From contig NZ_CP016365.1 of the NCBI RefSeq assembly GCF_001888185.1, positions 1-64,000 on the forward strand: 64,000 nt of DNA. The letters run 5' to 3'. A program made the position numbers and the translations under genes. The stretch's first letter is position 1. Each line of letters starts with the position of its first letter. The DNA is from Phaeobacter porticola. GTDB taxonomy: Bacteria; Pseudomonadota; Alphaproteobacteria; Rhodobacterales; Rhodobacteraceae. Positions 44,534 through 52,646 of the stretch are shown one piece after another. The notes under the pieces are model-generated. The model was not told the origin of the DNA, made no database searches, and worked only from the letters and a program-made list of their open reading frames with translations.

Positions 44534-44545
44534 AAAAAATAATGT
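44511..44545. promoter_or_regulatory. ROK repressor operator, 35-bp inverted repeat
   Basis: ACATTATTTAATTTGA, spacer GTT, TCAAAAAAAATAATGT: 14 of 16 positions pair. Placed between the ROK gene (start 44438) and xylF (start 44626) and overlapping the promoter candidate of the regulator. Confidence 0.75.
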
Positions 44546-44625
44546 TAGAGATAGCAGGACGGACATGCGGCACGGAGGCACGTAAGTGTTGCAGCAGTCC
44601 GCAACGATCCGAGGGAGGAATAACA

Positions 44626-45651
44626 ATGAAGTTTCTGAGTGGAATCTCCGCGATCGCCTTTGCCGCGACAGCTGGCATGGCCTTTGCCGAGGATGTGACC
44701 GTTGGCGTGAGCTGGTCGAATTTTCAGGAAGAACGCTGGAAAACTGACGAGGCTGCTATCAAGGCTGCGCTGGAAGCCAAGGGGGCAACTTATGTTTCTG
44801 CTGACGCTCAATCATCGTCGGCTAAGCAATTGTCGGACATCGAAAGCCTGATCGCACAGGGAGTTGATGCGCTGATTGTTCTGGCGCAGGACGCCCAGGC
44901 TATTGGTCCGGCGGTTCAGGCCGCAGCTGACGAAGGCATTCCGGTTGTCGCATATGACCGCCTGATCGAAGACGGTCGCGCGTTTTATCTGACCTTTGAC
45001 AACGTCGAGGTGGGCCGGATGCAGGCGCGCGCGGTGCTTGAGGCGCAGCCGAGTGGCAACTATGTGATGATCAAGGGTTCGCCAACCGATCCCAATGCTG
45101 ATTTCCTGCGCGGTGGTCAGCAAGAGATCATTCAGTCTGCAATCGACAGCGGAGACATCAAGATCGTTGGCGAGGCCTATACTGATGGCTGGCTGCCGGC
45201 CAACGCACAGCGCAATATGGAGCAGATCCTGACAGCGAGCGACAACAAGGTTGATGCCGTTGTTGCCTCCAATGACGGCACTGCCGGTGGTGTTGTTGCT
45301 GCGCTGACCGCGCAGGGTATGGAAGGCATCGCAGTCTCGGGTCAGGATGGTGATCACGCAGCGCTCAATCGCGTTGCCAAGGGCACACAGACAGTGTCGG
45401 TCTGGAAAGATGCCCGCGATCTGGGCAAGGCTGCGGCTGAAATCGCGGTCGAGATGGCCGAAGGCGCCTCAATGGGCGACGTTGCTGGTGGTGCCGCATG
45501 GACCTCACCCGCGGGTACCGAACTTACGGCCCGCTTCCTAGAGCCGATCCCGGTCACGGCTGGCAATCTGTCGGTAGTCGTTGACGCAGGTTGGATCACC
45601 CAAGAATCACTGTGCCAAGGCGTGACCAACGGTCCGGCGCCATGCAACTAA
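44626..45651 (+). CDS. xylF: D-xylose-type sugar ABC transporter, periplasmic binding protein
   Basis: 341 residues from ATG 44626 (GAGGGAGGAA upstream). Signal peptide [21 protein letters not shown]. Periplasmic binding protein fold of the xylose/ribose group: [75 protein letters not shown]. The XylF-like start and VAYDRL pattern support D-xylose or a related pentose as ligand. First gene of xylFHG, divergent from the ROK repressor. A GC-rich stem-loop separates it from xylH, a common arrangement that gives more binding protein than permease. Confidence 0.9.
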   Translation: MKFLSGISAIAFAATAGMAFAEDVTVGVSWSNFQEERWKTDEAAIKAALEAKGATYVSADAQSSSAKQLSDIESLIAQGVDALIVLAQDAQAIGPAVQAAADEGIPVVAYDRLIEDGRAFYLTFDNVEVGRMQARAVLEAQPSGNYVMIKGSPTDPNADFLRGGQQEIIQSAIDSGDIKIVGEAYTDGWLPANAQRNMEQILTASDNKVDAVVASNDGTAGGVVAALTAQGMEGIAVSGQDGDHAALNRVAKGTQTVSVWKDARDLGKAAAEIAVEMAEGASMGDVAGGAAWTSPAGTELTARFLEPIPVTAGNLSVVVDAGWITQESLCQGVTNGPAPCN

Positions 45652-45689
45652 GCAACGGCTAACCTGCCACTCGCTTTGTTTTAAACCAG

Positions 45690-45728
45690 CGCGCGCCCGT
45701 GAAAGGTCCAAATGGGGCCGGGCGCGCG
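45690..45728 (+). terminator. Stem-loop between xylF and xylH
   Basis: CGCGCGCCCG and CGGGCGCGCG, ten perfect GC pairs around a 19-nt loop. Probably protects or attenuates the xylF mRNA rather than ending the operon. Confidence 0.7.
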
Positions 45729-45763
45729 TCCCCTTCAATACCGCTGATCACTGGAGTTCGGAT

Positions 45764-47065
45764 ATGACCGAAACCACGTCTCAGCCGATCCCCAAATACA
45801 GCAAGCGTGGCCTCTTCCAGCAATTGGAACTGGACGTCCGCCTATTGGGAATGATCGGTGCCTTTGTCATTTTGTGCGTTGGATTCAACATCCTGACGGA
45901 TGGTCGTTTCCTAACGCCGCGCAATATCTTTAACCTGACCATCCAGACGGTTTCGGTGGCGATCATGGCCACGGGCATGGTGTTTGTCATCGTGACGCGC
46001 CATATTGATCTGAGCGTCGGGGCGTTGTTAGCAACCTGTTCTGCAGTGATGGCCGTGGTGCAGACTGATGTACTGCCGGATATGCTGGGGCTTGGTCTCA
46101 ATCACCCGGCAACCTGGATCATAACCATGGCGGTTGGTCTGACGGTCGGCACGCTGATTGGCGCCTTTCAGGGTTGGATGGTTGGTTTCCTGACCATTCC
46201 GGCCTTTATCGTGACCCTTGGTGGGTTTCTCGTTTGGCGCAACGTTGCATGGTATCTGACGGACGGGCAGACGATTGGCCCGCTCGACAGTACGTTTCTT
46301 GTTTTTGGCGGCACCTCAGGAACGTTGGGCACCACGCTCAGCTGGGGGGTAGGTATCGTCGCAACCATATTGGCGTTAGCCGCCTTGTGGAGCAGTCGCC
46401 GTGCAAAGCAGGGGCATGGCTTTCCGGTGAAACCCGCCTGGGCCGAAGCTGTGATTGCCGGTACTATTGCGACCGCGATCCTTGGCTTTGTGGCGGTGTT
46501 GAACGCCTACCAGATCCCTGCCCGCCGTTTGGCACGGATGTTGGAAGCACAGGGTGAGACGATGACTGAGGGTCTGGTCGTCGGCTACGGCCTTCCGATT
46601 TCAGTGTTGATCCTTATTGCGACTGCCGTTGTAATGACCATTGTCGCGCGCCGCACCCGGTTTGGGCGCTATATTTTTGCAACTGGTGGAAACCCTGATG
46701 CGGCAGAGCTATCGGGCATCAACACACGCCTCCTCACAGTGAAGATCTTTGCCCTGATGGGTTTCCTTTGTGCGTTGTCGGCAGTTGTAGCTTCGGCGCG
46801 ATTGGCCAACCATTCAAACGACATCGGGACATTGGACGAGCTGCGCGTGATTGCGGCAGCCGTGATCGGAGGCACCGCACTGTCAGGCGGATTTGGTACC
46901 ATTTATGGCGCTATCCTTGGCGCACTGATCATGCAGAGTTTGCAATCAGGTATGGCTATGGTTGGCGTTGATGCGCCGTTTCAGAACATAGTCGTCGGCA
47001 CTGTGCTGGTGGCTGCTGTCTGGATCGACATTTTGTATCGCAAACGTGTGGGGGCCCGGATATGA
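45764..47065 (+). CDS. xylH: Sugar ABC transporter permease
   Basis: 433 residues from ATG 45764 (GGAG 8 nt upstream). Membrane permease of the BPD_transp_2 class with about 10-12 helices: VSVAIMATGMVFVIVTRHIDLSVGALLATC (in parts: ATGMVFVIVTRHIDLSVGA), GWMVGFLTIPAFIVTLGGFLVWRN, RFGRYIFATGGNPDAAELSGIN, GTALSGGFGTIYGAILGALIM. GGNPxAAxLSGI is the EAA-like loop that contacts the ATPase. Typical XylH. Overlaps xylG by 4 bp (ATGA). Confidence 0.9.
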   Translation: MTETTSQPIPKYSKRGLFQQLELDVRLLGMIGAFVILCVGFNILTDGRFLTPRNIFNLTIQTVSVAIMATGMVFVIVTRHIDLSVGALLATCSAVMAVVQTDVLPDMLGLGLNHPATWIITMAVGLTVGTLIGAFQGWMVGFLTIPAFIVTLGGFLVWRNVAWYLTDGQTIGPLDSTFLVFGGTSGTLGTTLSWGVGIVATILALAALWSSRRAKQGHGFPVKPAWAEAVIAGTIATAILGFVAVLNAYQIPARRLARMLEAQGETMTEGLVVGYGLPISVLILIATAVVMTIVARRTRFGRYIFATGGNPDAAELSGINTRLLTVKIFALMGFLCALSAVVASARLANHSNDIGTLDELRVIAAAVIGGTALSGGFGTIYGAILGALIMQSLQSGMAMVGVDAPFQNIVVGTVLVAAVWIDILYRKRVGARI

Positions 47066-47844
47066 ACACTGCAAAAGAGCTGCGCGCCTCGGGCGCTACC
47101 CCGCTTGTCGAAATGAAGGATATCTCGATCTCCTTTGGCGGCATCAAGGCTGTGGACCATGTCAGCGTCGACCTATACCCGGGTGAAGTCGTCGGGCTGC
47201 TCGGCCATAATGGCGCTGGAAAATCCACCTTAATCAAGGTTCTGTCCGGCGCCTACCAGATGGACGTTGGTGAAATCCGGGTCAATGGCGACAAGGTCGA
47301 GATTACCAATCCGCGGGATGCGCGAAGCCACAACATCGAAACCATCTATCAGACCTTGGCGTTGGCAGACAATCTGGATGCGGCATCAAACTTGTTTCTG
47401 GGCCGTGAGCTGGTGACACCGTTCGGTCTTGTAGACGACTCCGCGATGGAGGCCGAATGCCGCAAGATCATGAACCGTCTGAACCCTAACTTTCAGAAGT
47501 TCTCAGAGCCAGTGTCTGCTTTGTCAGGCGGGCAGCGTCAATCGGTAGCCATCGCACGGGCGGTCTATTTCAACGCCAAGATCTTGATTATGGACGAGCC
47601 GACTGCAGCACTGGGACCGCATGAGACGCAAATGGTTGCAGAGCTAATCCAACAGCTAAAAGCGCAGGGGATTGGCATCTTTTTGATCGACCATGATGTG
47701 AATGCGGTGATGGAGCTGTGCGACCGGGCCTCTGTCATGAAGAATGGCCAGCTGGTCGGTACCGTCGAGATTGAAGATGTGACCGATGATGATTTGTTGA
47801 GCATGATTATCCTCGGCAAACGCCCGGGCGAAGCGGCAGCCTGA
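47062..47844 (+). CDS. xylG: Sugar ABC transporter ATPase (single-domain XylG-like)
   Basis: 260 residues, ATG 47062 overlapping xylH. One complete ABC domain: Walker A GHNGAGKSTL, signature LSGGQRQS, Walker B ILIMDEPTAAL, H-loop DHDVNAVMEL. Many XylG/RbsA proteins have two fused ABC domains (about 500 residues), so this half-size ATPase must act as a homodimer, as in FrcA-type systems. No second ATPase gene is present. A terminator follows. Confidence 0.88.
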   Translation: MNTAKELRASGATPLVEMKDISISFGGIKAVDHVSVDLYPGEVVGLLGHNGAGKSTLIKVLSGAYQMDVGEIRVNGDKVEITNPRDARSHNIETIYQTLALADNLDAASNLFLGRELVTPFGLVDDSAMEAECRKIMNRLNPNFQKFSEPVSALSGGQRQSVAIARAVYFNAKILIMDEPTAALGPHETQMVAELIQQLKAQGIGIFLIDHDVNAVMELCDRASVMKNGQLVGTVEIEDVTDDDLLSMIILGKRPGEAAA

Positions 47845-47871
47845 ACCGACAAGCAGACGAAACATTTCTGC

Positions 47872-47897
47872 AAGGGGCTGTCGTTGGCGGCCCCTTT
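47872..47897 (+). terminator. Terminator of xylFHG
   Basis: AAGGGGC, loop, GCCCCTT followed by TCC: stem of seven pairs with an A-rich left side, 28 bp after the xylG stop. Confidence 0.6.
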
Positions 47898-47930
47898 CCT
47901 GTTCCAGATTGGTTGTCCTGATCAACACTA

Positions 47931-47953
47931 AAACCTACATAAGATGTAGATTT
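47931..47953. promoter_or_regulatory. MerR-type operator upstream of the MerR gene
   Basis: AAA-C-CTACAT, AAG, ATGTAG-A-TTT: six perfect inner pairs plus three outer pairs. TTGTCC at 47913-47918 lies 20 bp before TAAGAT (47939-47944), the long spacing typical of MerR promoters. Probable autoregulated promoter. Confidence 0.6.
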
Positions 47954-47967
47954 TGGAGAGATTGTAG

Positions 47968-48396
47968 ATGCTGACGATTGGGACATTGGGAAAACGGACT
48001 GGTACCAAGGTACAGACCATCCGCTACTATGAGCAGATTGGCCTGATGCCAGAGGTTGGGCGCACGGCTGGCGGGCAGCGCCGCTATGATGAGAGCGAAT
48101 TGGACAGACTGTCGTTTATTCGGCATGCAAGGCAGCTTGGGTTTGGACTGGAGGCTATCCGCGAGCTTCTGGATCTGACAGATCATCCGGGTCAGTCTTG
48201 CTCACATGCGGATTCTATCGCGCAGCGTCAGCTTAAGGACGTCGCGGATCGGATCGTCCGGCTTGAAGCGTTGCAAACCGAATTGCAACGGATGGTTGCT
48301 GATTGTGCAGGCGGCACAGTTGCTGAATGCCGGGTACTGGAGGTGCTGCGCGATCATTCGGAGTGTCTGACCAATCATCAGGAAATTGGCGCATGA
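47968..48396 (+). CDS. MerR family regulator, metal-responsive type
   Basis: 142 residues from ATG 47968 (GGAGAG upstream). N-terminal MerR HTH: IGTLGKRTGTKVQTIRYYEQIGLM, TAGGQRRYDESELDRL, FIRHARQLGFGLEAIRELL; C-terminal coiled coil; cysteines in GQSCSHAD and AECRVLEVLRDHSEC fit a metal-binding site of the CueR/ZntR/PbrR type, although the pattern does not let me choose the metal. No efflux gene is divergent or adjacent, so it appears as an orphan regulator with its own palindromic promoter. Its stop is next to the parE stop (convergent). Confidence 0.85.
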   Translation: MLTIGTLGKRTGTKVQTIRYYEQIGLMPEVGRTAGGQRRYDESELDRLSFIRHARQLGFGLEAIRELLDLTDHPGQSCSHADSIAQRQLKDVADRIVRLEALQTELQRMVADCAGGTVAECRVLEVLRDHSECLTNHQEIGA

Positions 48397-48765
48397 TCAG
48401 GGGGTTGTCAAATCTTGATCAGGCTTGAGCGCGCGTAACAGCATTCTTCGCTGATGATCCTGCCCGCCAAAGAATACAGCCAGTACACGCAGGCGTTGCG
48501 CCGCATCGTCTAGATCAAAGTAGAAAATTGCCCGACCTTTGGTGACACTGCGAAGACCGGTGGCGATGTCGGCGCGTAGGGAACCCTGGTGAGGCGCTTT
48601 GCCAAGCGCCTCCATTGCAGTGTCAATTTCGTTTAGGCGTGCAGCGGCGCGGTAAAACGCAGTCTCTCTATCCTCGCCAAAACGGAGTGCCGCATCGAAT
48701 AGAAAATCGAATATCGCCTCCAGATCACCATCGATCGCTTCAGCACGATCAACTTGGTAGATCAT
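48397..48765 (-). CDS. parE: ParE/RelE-type toxin
   Basis: 122 residues from ATG 48765, starting inside the antitoxin gene (17-bp overlap). RelE/ParE fold features: MIYQVDRAEAIDGDLEAIFDFLFDAA, LRSVTKGRAIFYFDLDDAAQRLRVLAVFFGGQDHQRRML (in parts: GLRSVTKGRAIFYF; RLRVLAVFFGGQDHQ). ParE toxins block gyrase; RelE toxins cut ribosomal mRNA. The ParD-like partner upstream favours ParE. Convergent with merR (stops abut). Likely a stabilising toxin-antitoxin pair of this replicon. Confidence 0.82.
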   Translation of the reverse strand: MIYQVDRAEAIDGDLEAIFDFLFDAALRFGEDRETAFYRAAARLNEIDTAMEALGKAPHQGSLRADIATGLRSVTKGRAIFYFDLDDAAQRLRVLAVFFGGQDHQRRMLLRALKPDQDLTTP

Positions 48766-49024
48766 GTTCCGCTCGTTTTTTGGCCAATAGATCGGCTGTC
48801 CGATTTGGGCCCTCAGCGGCGCTGACAAAATCACCTGCACGTCGATCCGCGATCAATGCGCGCAGGGCGGCCGTGTCAGCTGCGCGTGCATCAGTCTCTT
48901 CGCGCAATAATTCCAATCCTTGTTGGAGTACAGCACTGAGGCTTGCATACCGGCCTTCGGCTACCAGCGTGCGGGCAAAATCATCCTGTGCATCGGTCAA
49001 GGAAATCGAGGCTTTGACGCTCAT
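48749..49024 (-). CDS. parD: ParD-type antitoxin
   Basis: 91 residues, ATG 49024. Ribbon-helix-helix start typical of ParD: KASISLTDAQDDFARTLVAEGRYASLSAVLQQGLELL (in parts: SISLTDAQDDFARTLV; GRYASLSAVLQQGLELL), followed by an extended acidic C-terminus that would wrap the toxin. Overlaps the parE start by 17 bp, the usual coupling. The pair would neutralise itself and, in cells losing the plasmid, kill or arrest growth. Confidence 0.85.
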   Translation of the reverse strand: MSVKASISLTDAQDDFARTLVAEGRYASLSAVLQQGLELLREETDARAADTAALRALIADRRAGDFVSAAEGPNRTADLLAKKRAEHDLPS

Positions 49025-49067
49025 AGTTGGACCTTGTCAGGTTGTTACGTTCAATATGAAGTATATG

Positions 49068-49790
49068 CTACTGAGTAGTATTTATCAATCCGGCGCCAAA
49101 CGCGCCGCGCAGCGCAAGCAGGATCCAGCCAAACCCTGCGAGTGCCAGGATAACCCAGTTGCCGCTGCCCCATTGGTTGATGATGATCCCACCCAGTGCC
49201 CAGCAAATGGCGATGGTATAGGTCCAGGCTGTCGGGCTGCGTGATTGGACCATCAAGGCCACCGCCAGCGCTGCAATAAGGCAGAGGATTCCGGCCAGCT
49301 GTGCATTGACCAGACCGTAGCCGGGTGCCACGACGCTGACCGAAACAGCTGAGGCCGCAGTTAGCCAGCCGGCATACAGGCCAACCGGCCCGCGCTTCCA
49401 GATCCGCAAATGCCCGTCGGCGCGGTGCGTTGCTGAGATTGCGGTCACAGCCATGGCAATGATCATCACGGTGGCAAGGATTGGCGATGTGTTCGCGGCC
49501 CATAGCCAGAAGACCCCCAATGCTAGGCTGATTGAAAGCGGTTTGCGCATTGCGTGCCAAACTGGTCTTTCTGGGGCCTTGATCGCACCGAACCCAGACC
49601 CGACAATCAGCCATAGATAGATCACGCCCCAGATCGAAAACGTGGCCCCGATGGGTTGGATTACAGGATTTTGCTGCGGGTAAGGCAGTTGATCAGCCGT
49701 ATAACCCGTAAATGGTTGCGTGATCAGCGGCGCTGCGGCGAACGCAACGGCAAGCGCTAGAGTAAGGTAGGCCAGTAGTGGTTTCTTCAT
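49068..49790 (-). CDS. Tryptophan-rich membrane protein (TspO/MBR-like)
   Basis: 240 residues from ATG 49790 (GTG 49799 also possible; no clear ribosome site for either). About seven membrane helices, with YLTLALAVAFAAAPLI, IQPIGATFSIWGVIYLWLIVGSGFGA and repeated Trp residues (RPVWHAMRKP, GVFWLWAANT, GSGNWVILALAGFGWIL). Such proteins are annotated as TspO/MBR-like tryptophan-rich sensory proteins; true TspO is shorter (about 160). Function and ligand not deducible. Downstream of parDE, upstream of a divergently placed DNA ligase by 80 bp. Confidence 0.6.
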   Translation of the reverse strand: MKKPLLAYLTLALAVAFAAAPLITQPFTGYTADQLPYPQQNPVIQPIGATFSIWGVIYLWLIVGSGFGAIKAPERPVWHAMRKPLSISLALGVFWLWAANTSPILATVMIIAMAVTAISATHRADGHLRIWKRGPVGLYAGWLTAASAVSVSVVAPGYGLVNAQLAGILCLIAALAVALMVQSRSPTAWTYTIAICWALGGIIINQWGSGNWVILALAGFGWILLALRGAFGAGLINTTQ

Positions 49791-49870
49791 GGGTATCACG
49801 ACGTGCTTTCATTGAATGCAAGATGTGCTGGTAGTACAAAATTCTGGTATTTGATTTTCATATCAAAGTG

Positions 49871-51430
49871 TTAAAGGAAGTTTTCCAACTCCTCCAGCGA
49901 TCCCGCTTCTAACGCTGGTTTATCGGTTCTTATGCGATTGATCCGTGGAAATCGCATGGCCAATCCACTTTTGTGGCGGCTGGATTTATTCAGGCCTTCA
50001 AAAGCAACTTCGAGCACCAGCTCGGGTTTGACAGCGCGCACCGGGCCAAACCGATCTGTGGTGTTGTTGCGTACAAAACGATCCAGTTTTCTCAGCTCTG
50101 CATCCGTGAACCCGAAATAGGCCTTGCCCACTGGGACCAGTTTATCGCCGTCCCACACACCGAAGGTGAAATCAGAATAGTAGCCCGAACGCTTGCCGTG
50201 CCCGCGCTGTGCATACAGCAAAACCGCGTCTACCAGCATCGGGTCGCGTTTCCATTTGAACCAGTGCCCTCGTTTACGTCCAGCGATATAGGCGCTTGCG
50301 CGACGCTTTATCATGATACCTTCGATCACACTATCCGGCGGATTGGCGCGCAGTTGTGCCAGATCTTCCCATGTGTCGAAGCGCAGCTGGTGGGACAGGT
50401 CAATGCGCGGTTCATTCAGTGCTGTGATGCAATCGTGCAGGGCGGTTTGGCGGTCGCAGAGTGACCGGCTGCGCATGTCCTCGCCATTCCAAATCAGAAG
50501 ATCATAGACCCGCAGCGCGGCTGGATGGCTTGCCAACATGGCTTTACCGACTTTCTTGCGGCCCAGGCGTTTTTGCAGGTCTCCGAAGGGAGCAACATCA
50601 TCGCGACGTTTGACCAGCAACTCTCCGTCAAGCGTACCGTCGAAATTCAACGCATCGATCACATCGGGAAAGGAGGCTGAGATATCTTCACCGGTGCGGG
50701 AGTAGAGCCGTCGAGTACCGTTGTCATTCACGGCCTGCACGCGAATACCGTCCCATTTCCATTCAGCGATAAAGTCAGCAGGTGCCAGGCTGGCCAGACC
50801 GTCAAGATCGGTGGCTGTTGATAACATGACCGGGCGGAATGGGGCAGCTGCAAGATTGACAGGTTTGTCGCCACCTTCGAGCCAGCCAAATAAGGGAAGA
50901 TAGGGCGCCGTCAGTCCGTGCCATAGCTCCTCAATCTCGGTGACATCGACGCTGCCGAATTGCGCCAGGGCGCCGCGCGCAAGTTTAGCTGACACGCCAA
51001 TCCGCAAACCGCCTGTGGCAAGCTTAAGATAGGCGTAGCGCTGTGATGGCGTCATTTGGGTGAGCCGCTGTGCGATAAGTGCGGGAAGCTGTGTCTTTGC
51101 GGTGGTTGCTAGTTCATCAACAGCTTCGCTCAGCTTAATAGTCGCGGACAGGCTAGAATGCGGCCATATGAGAGCAACGGTTTCCGCGAGGTCGCCGACG
51201 AAATCATAGGACAGGCGGAACAGTTCGGGGTCGGTTTCTTCGGCCACCAGCCCGCTCAGCAACGACGGTGTCACATTGCGCAGGACGAGGCCCCCGGTCA
51301 GCGCTGCAAGCGCATATCCACGTTCCGGGTCGGGGGTGGTTCGAAAAGCGCTTACCAGATGCGCGATTTTGCCATTTCTAGATGGGGTAAAAGCAAGTTG
51401 TTCGAGTAGATCAGCGAAAGCCTGCATCAA
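49871..51430 (-). CDS. ATP-dependent DNA ligase (ligase-associated damage-response family)
   Basis: 519 residues, ATG 51430. Nucleotidyltransferase motifs: adenylation lysine in AEWKWDGIRVQ (KWDG), motif III DGTLDGELLVKR, motif IV EGIMIKRR, motif V KWKRDP, and an N-terminal helical domain. Resembles the bacterial ATP-dependent ligase that accompanies a metallo-beta-lactamase exonuclease, a helicase and a phosphoesterase in some genomes and is linked with cisplatin or DNA damage. Overlaps the exonuclease gene by 4 bp. The helicase and phosphoesterase partners are not in the window. The NAD-dependent LigA for replication would be elsewhere. Confidence 0.85.
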   Translation of the reverse strand: MMQAFADLLEQLAFTPSRNGKIAHLVSAFRTTPDPERGYALAALTGGLVLRNVTPSLLSGLVAEETDPELFRLSYDFVGDLAETVALIWPHSSLSATIKLSEAVDELATTAKTQLPALIAQRLTQMTPSQRYAYLKLATGGLRIGVSAKLARGALAQFGSVDVTEIEELWHGLTAPYLPLFGWLEGGDKPVNLAAAPFRPVMLSTATDLDGLASLAPADFIAEWKWDGIRVQAVNDNGTRRLYSRTGEDISASFPDVIDALNFDGTLDGELLVKRRDDVAPFGDLQKRLGRKKVGKAMLASHPAALRVYDLLIWNGEDMRSRSLCDRQTALHDCITALNEPRIDLSHQLRFDTWEDLAQLRANPPDSVIEGIMIKRRASAYIAGRKRGHWFKWKRDPMLVDAVLLYAQRGHGKRSGYYSDFTFGVWDGDKLVPVGKAYFGFTDAELRKLDRFVRNNTTDRFGPVRAVKPELVLEVAFEGLNKSSRHKSGLAMRFPRINRIRTDKPALEAGSLEELENFL

Positions 51431-52440
51431 TCGGCCTCCTCTTCATAGCCAACCAATCGTAGGGGGCGGGCGGCAATCTGGTTCAACTCACACCAACGAA
51501 CTAATGCATCCTCGCGGCCATGGGTGACCCAGACCTGTGTTGGCGCCAACTCTTGGATGGTCCTGGTTAGGTCCGACCAATCCACATGGTCGCTCAGGAT
51601 CAGCGGCAGTTCAACTCCGCGCTGGCGGGCGCGGGCACGAACCTGCATCCAGCCGCTTGCGAAGCAGATCACGGGTTCGGGAAACCGCTGCGCCCAAGTC
51701 GCGGCAAAGGCTGACGGCGGGCCAAGAATGATCTGCCCCTTAAAGGCGGCTTTGCCGTCCTTGGTGGTGGCGGGGCGCAAGTCGCCAAGATCAACCCCCT
51801 GTTCGATGTGGTAGTCGCATAGTCGTTGCAAAGCCCCATGGATATAGATTGGCTGATCCCATCCTGCTTGTCTGAGCAAGGCGATCACCCGTTGTGCTTT
51901 GCCCAGGGCATAAGCTCCAACGAGATGACACCGCTCTGGCTGGGCGGCGACGGAGCGCAGGAGTTTGTTGATCTCAGCGCGGGGCGAGGGGTGGTTGAAG
52001 ACGGGCAGGCCAAAGGTTGCTTCGGTCACAAAGACGTCACAGGGGGCAAGCTGGAACGGCGCGCAGGCCGGATTGTCGACGCGGGCATAGTCACCAGATA
52101 CTGTGATGGCTGTATCGCCATCATCCACCGTGATTTGGCACGAGCCCAGCACGTGGCCAGCGGGTGTGAAGCAGGTCTTTATGCCAGAAACCATGGTGCT
52201 GTCTTGCACCGGGATGCGGGTGTCGCAGAATGACTCGCCGTAGCGGATCGCCATGATGTCCAGAGTTTGTGGGCTGGCCCAGACGGTGCCATGACCTGCT
52301 CTGGCGTGATCTGCGTGCCCGTGTGTGATCATCGCGCGTGCTACCGGGCGCACCGGATCTATGTAGAAATCGCCCGCCGGACAGTACAGCCCTGCGGGCT
52401 GCGGATGCAGCAACTCTTCTGGCAGGCGGGGCGCTGACAC
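51427..52440 (-). CDS. Ligase-associated metallo-beta-lactamase exonuclease
   Basis: 337 residues from GTG 52440, chosen because GAAGGAG stands 8 nt before it; an extended N-terminus from further upstream has no family support. MBL/beta-CASP fold: RAMITHGHADHARAGHG (HxHxDH), VSGDYAR, FVTEATFGLPVF (CASP Asp/Glu), LVGAYALGKAQR, ILSDHVDWSDL and C-terminal WVTHGREDAL (His). Length matches the ligase-associated exonuclease. It would process DNA ends before the ligase; the genes overlap by 4 bp. Divergent from a MATE pump across about 200 bp. Confidence 0.85.
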   Translation of the reverse strand: MSAPRLPEELLHPQPAGLYCPAGDFYIDPVRPVARAMITHGHADHARAGHGTVWASPQTLDIMAIRYGESFCDTRIPVQDSTMVSGIKTCFTPAGHVLGSCQITVDDGDTAITVSGDYARVDNPACAPFQLAPCDVFVTEATFGLPVFNHPSPRAEINKLLRSVAAQPERCHLVGAYALGKAQRVIALLRQAGWDQPIYIHGALQRLCDYHIEQGVDLGDLRPATTKDGKAAFKGQIILGPPSAFAATWAQRFPEPVICFASGWMQVRARARQRGVELPLILSDHVDWSDLTRTIQELAPTQVWVTHGREDALVRWCELNQIAARPLRLVGYEEEAD

Positions 52441-52646
52441 GGGGTGTGCTCCTTCACAGCATTCGTAGGTATGTCGCAAAGAAATTAAGGCGCGCAGGGG
52501 TTTGGACAAGGGGGCGAAGGGGGAAGCAAACCGATGTCGCGGCATTTCCTGAAAATAGGAACCTTTGAACGTCTCTGAACGTTTCCACCTCTGGGGTGCG
52601 AACAACACAGCGAAAGCGCCGACCACCGAAAATAAGGAGATTGCCT

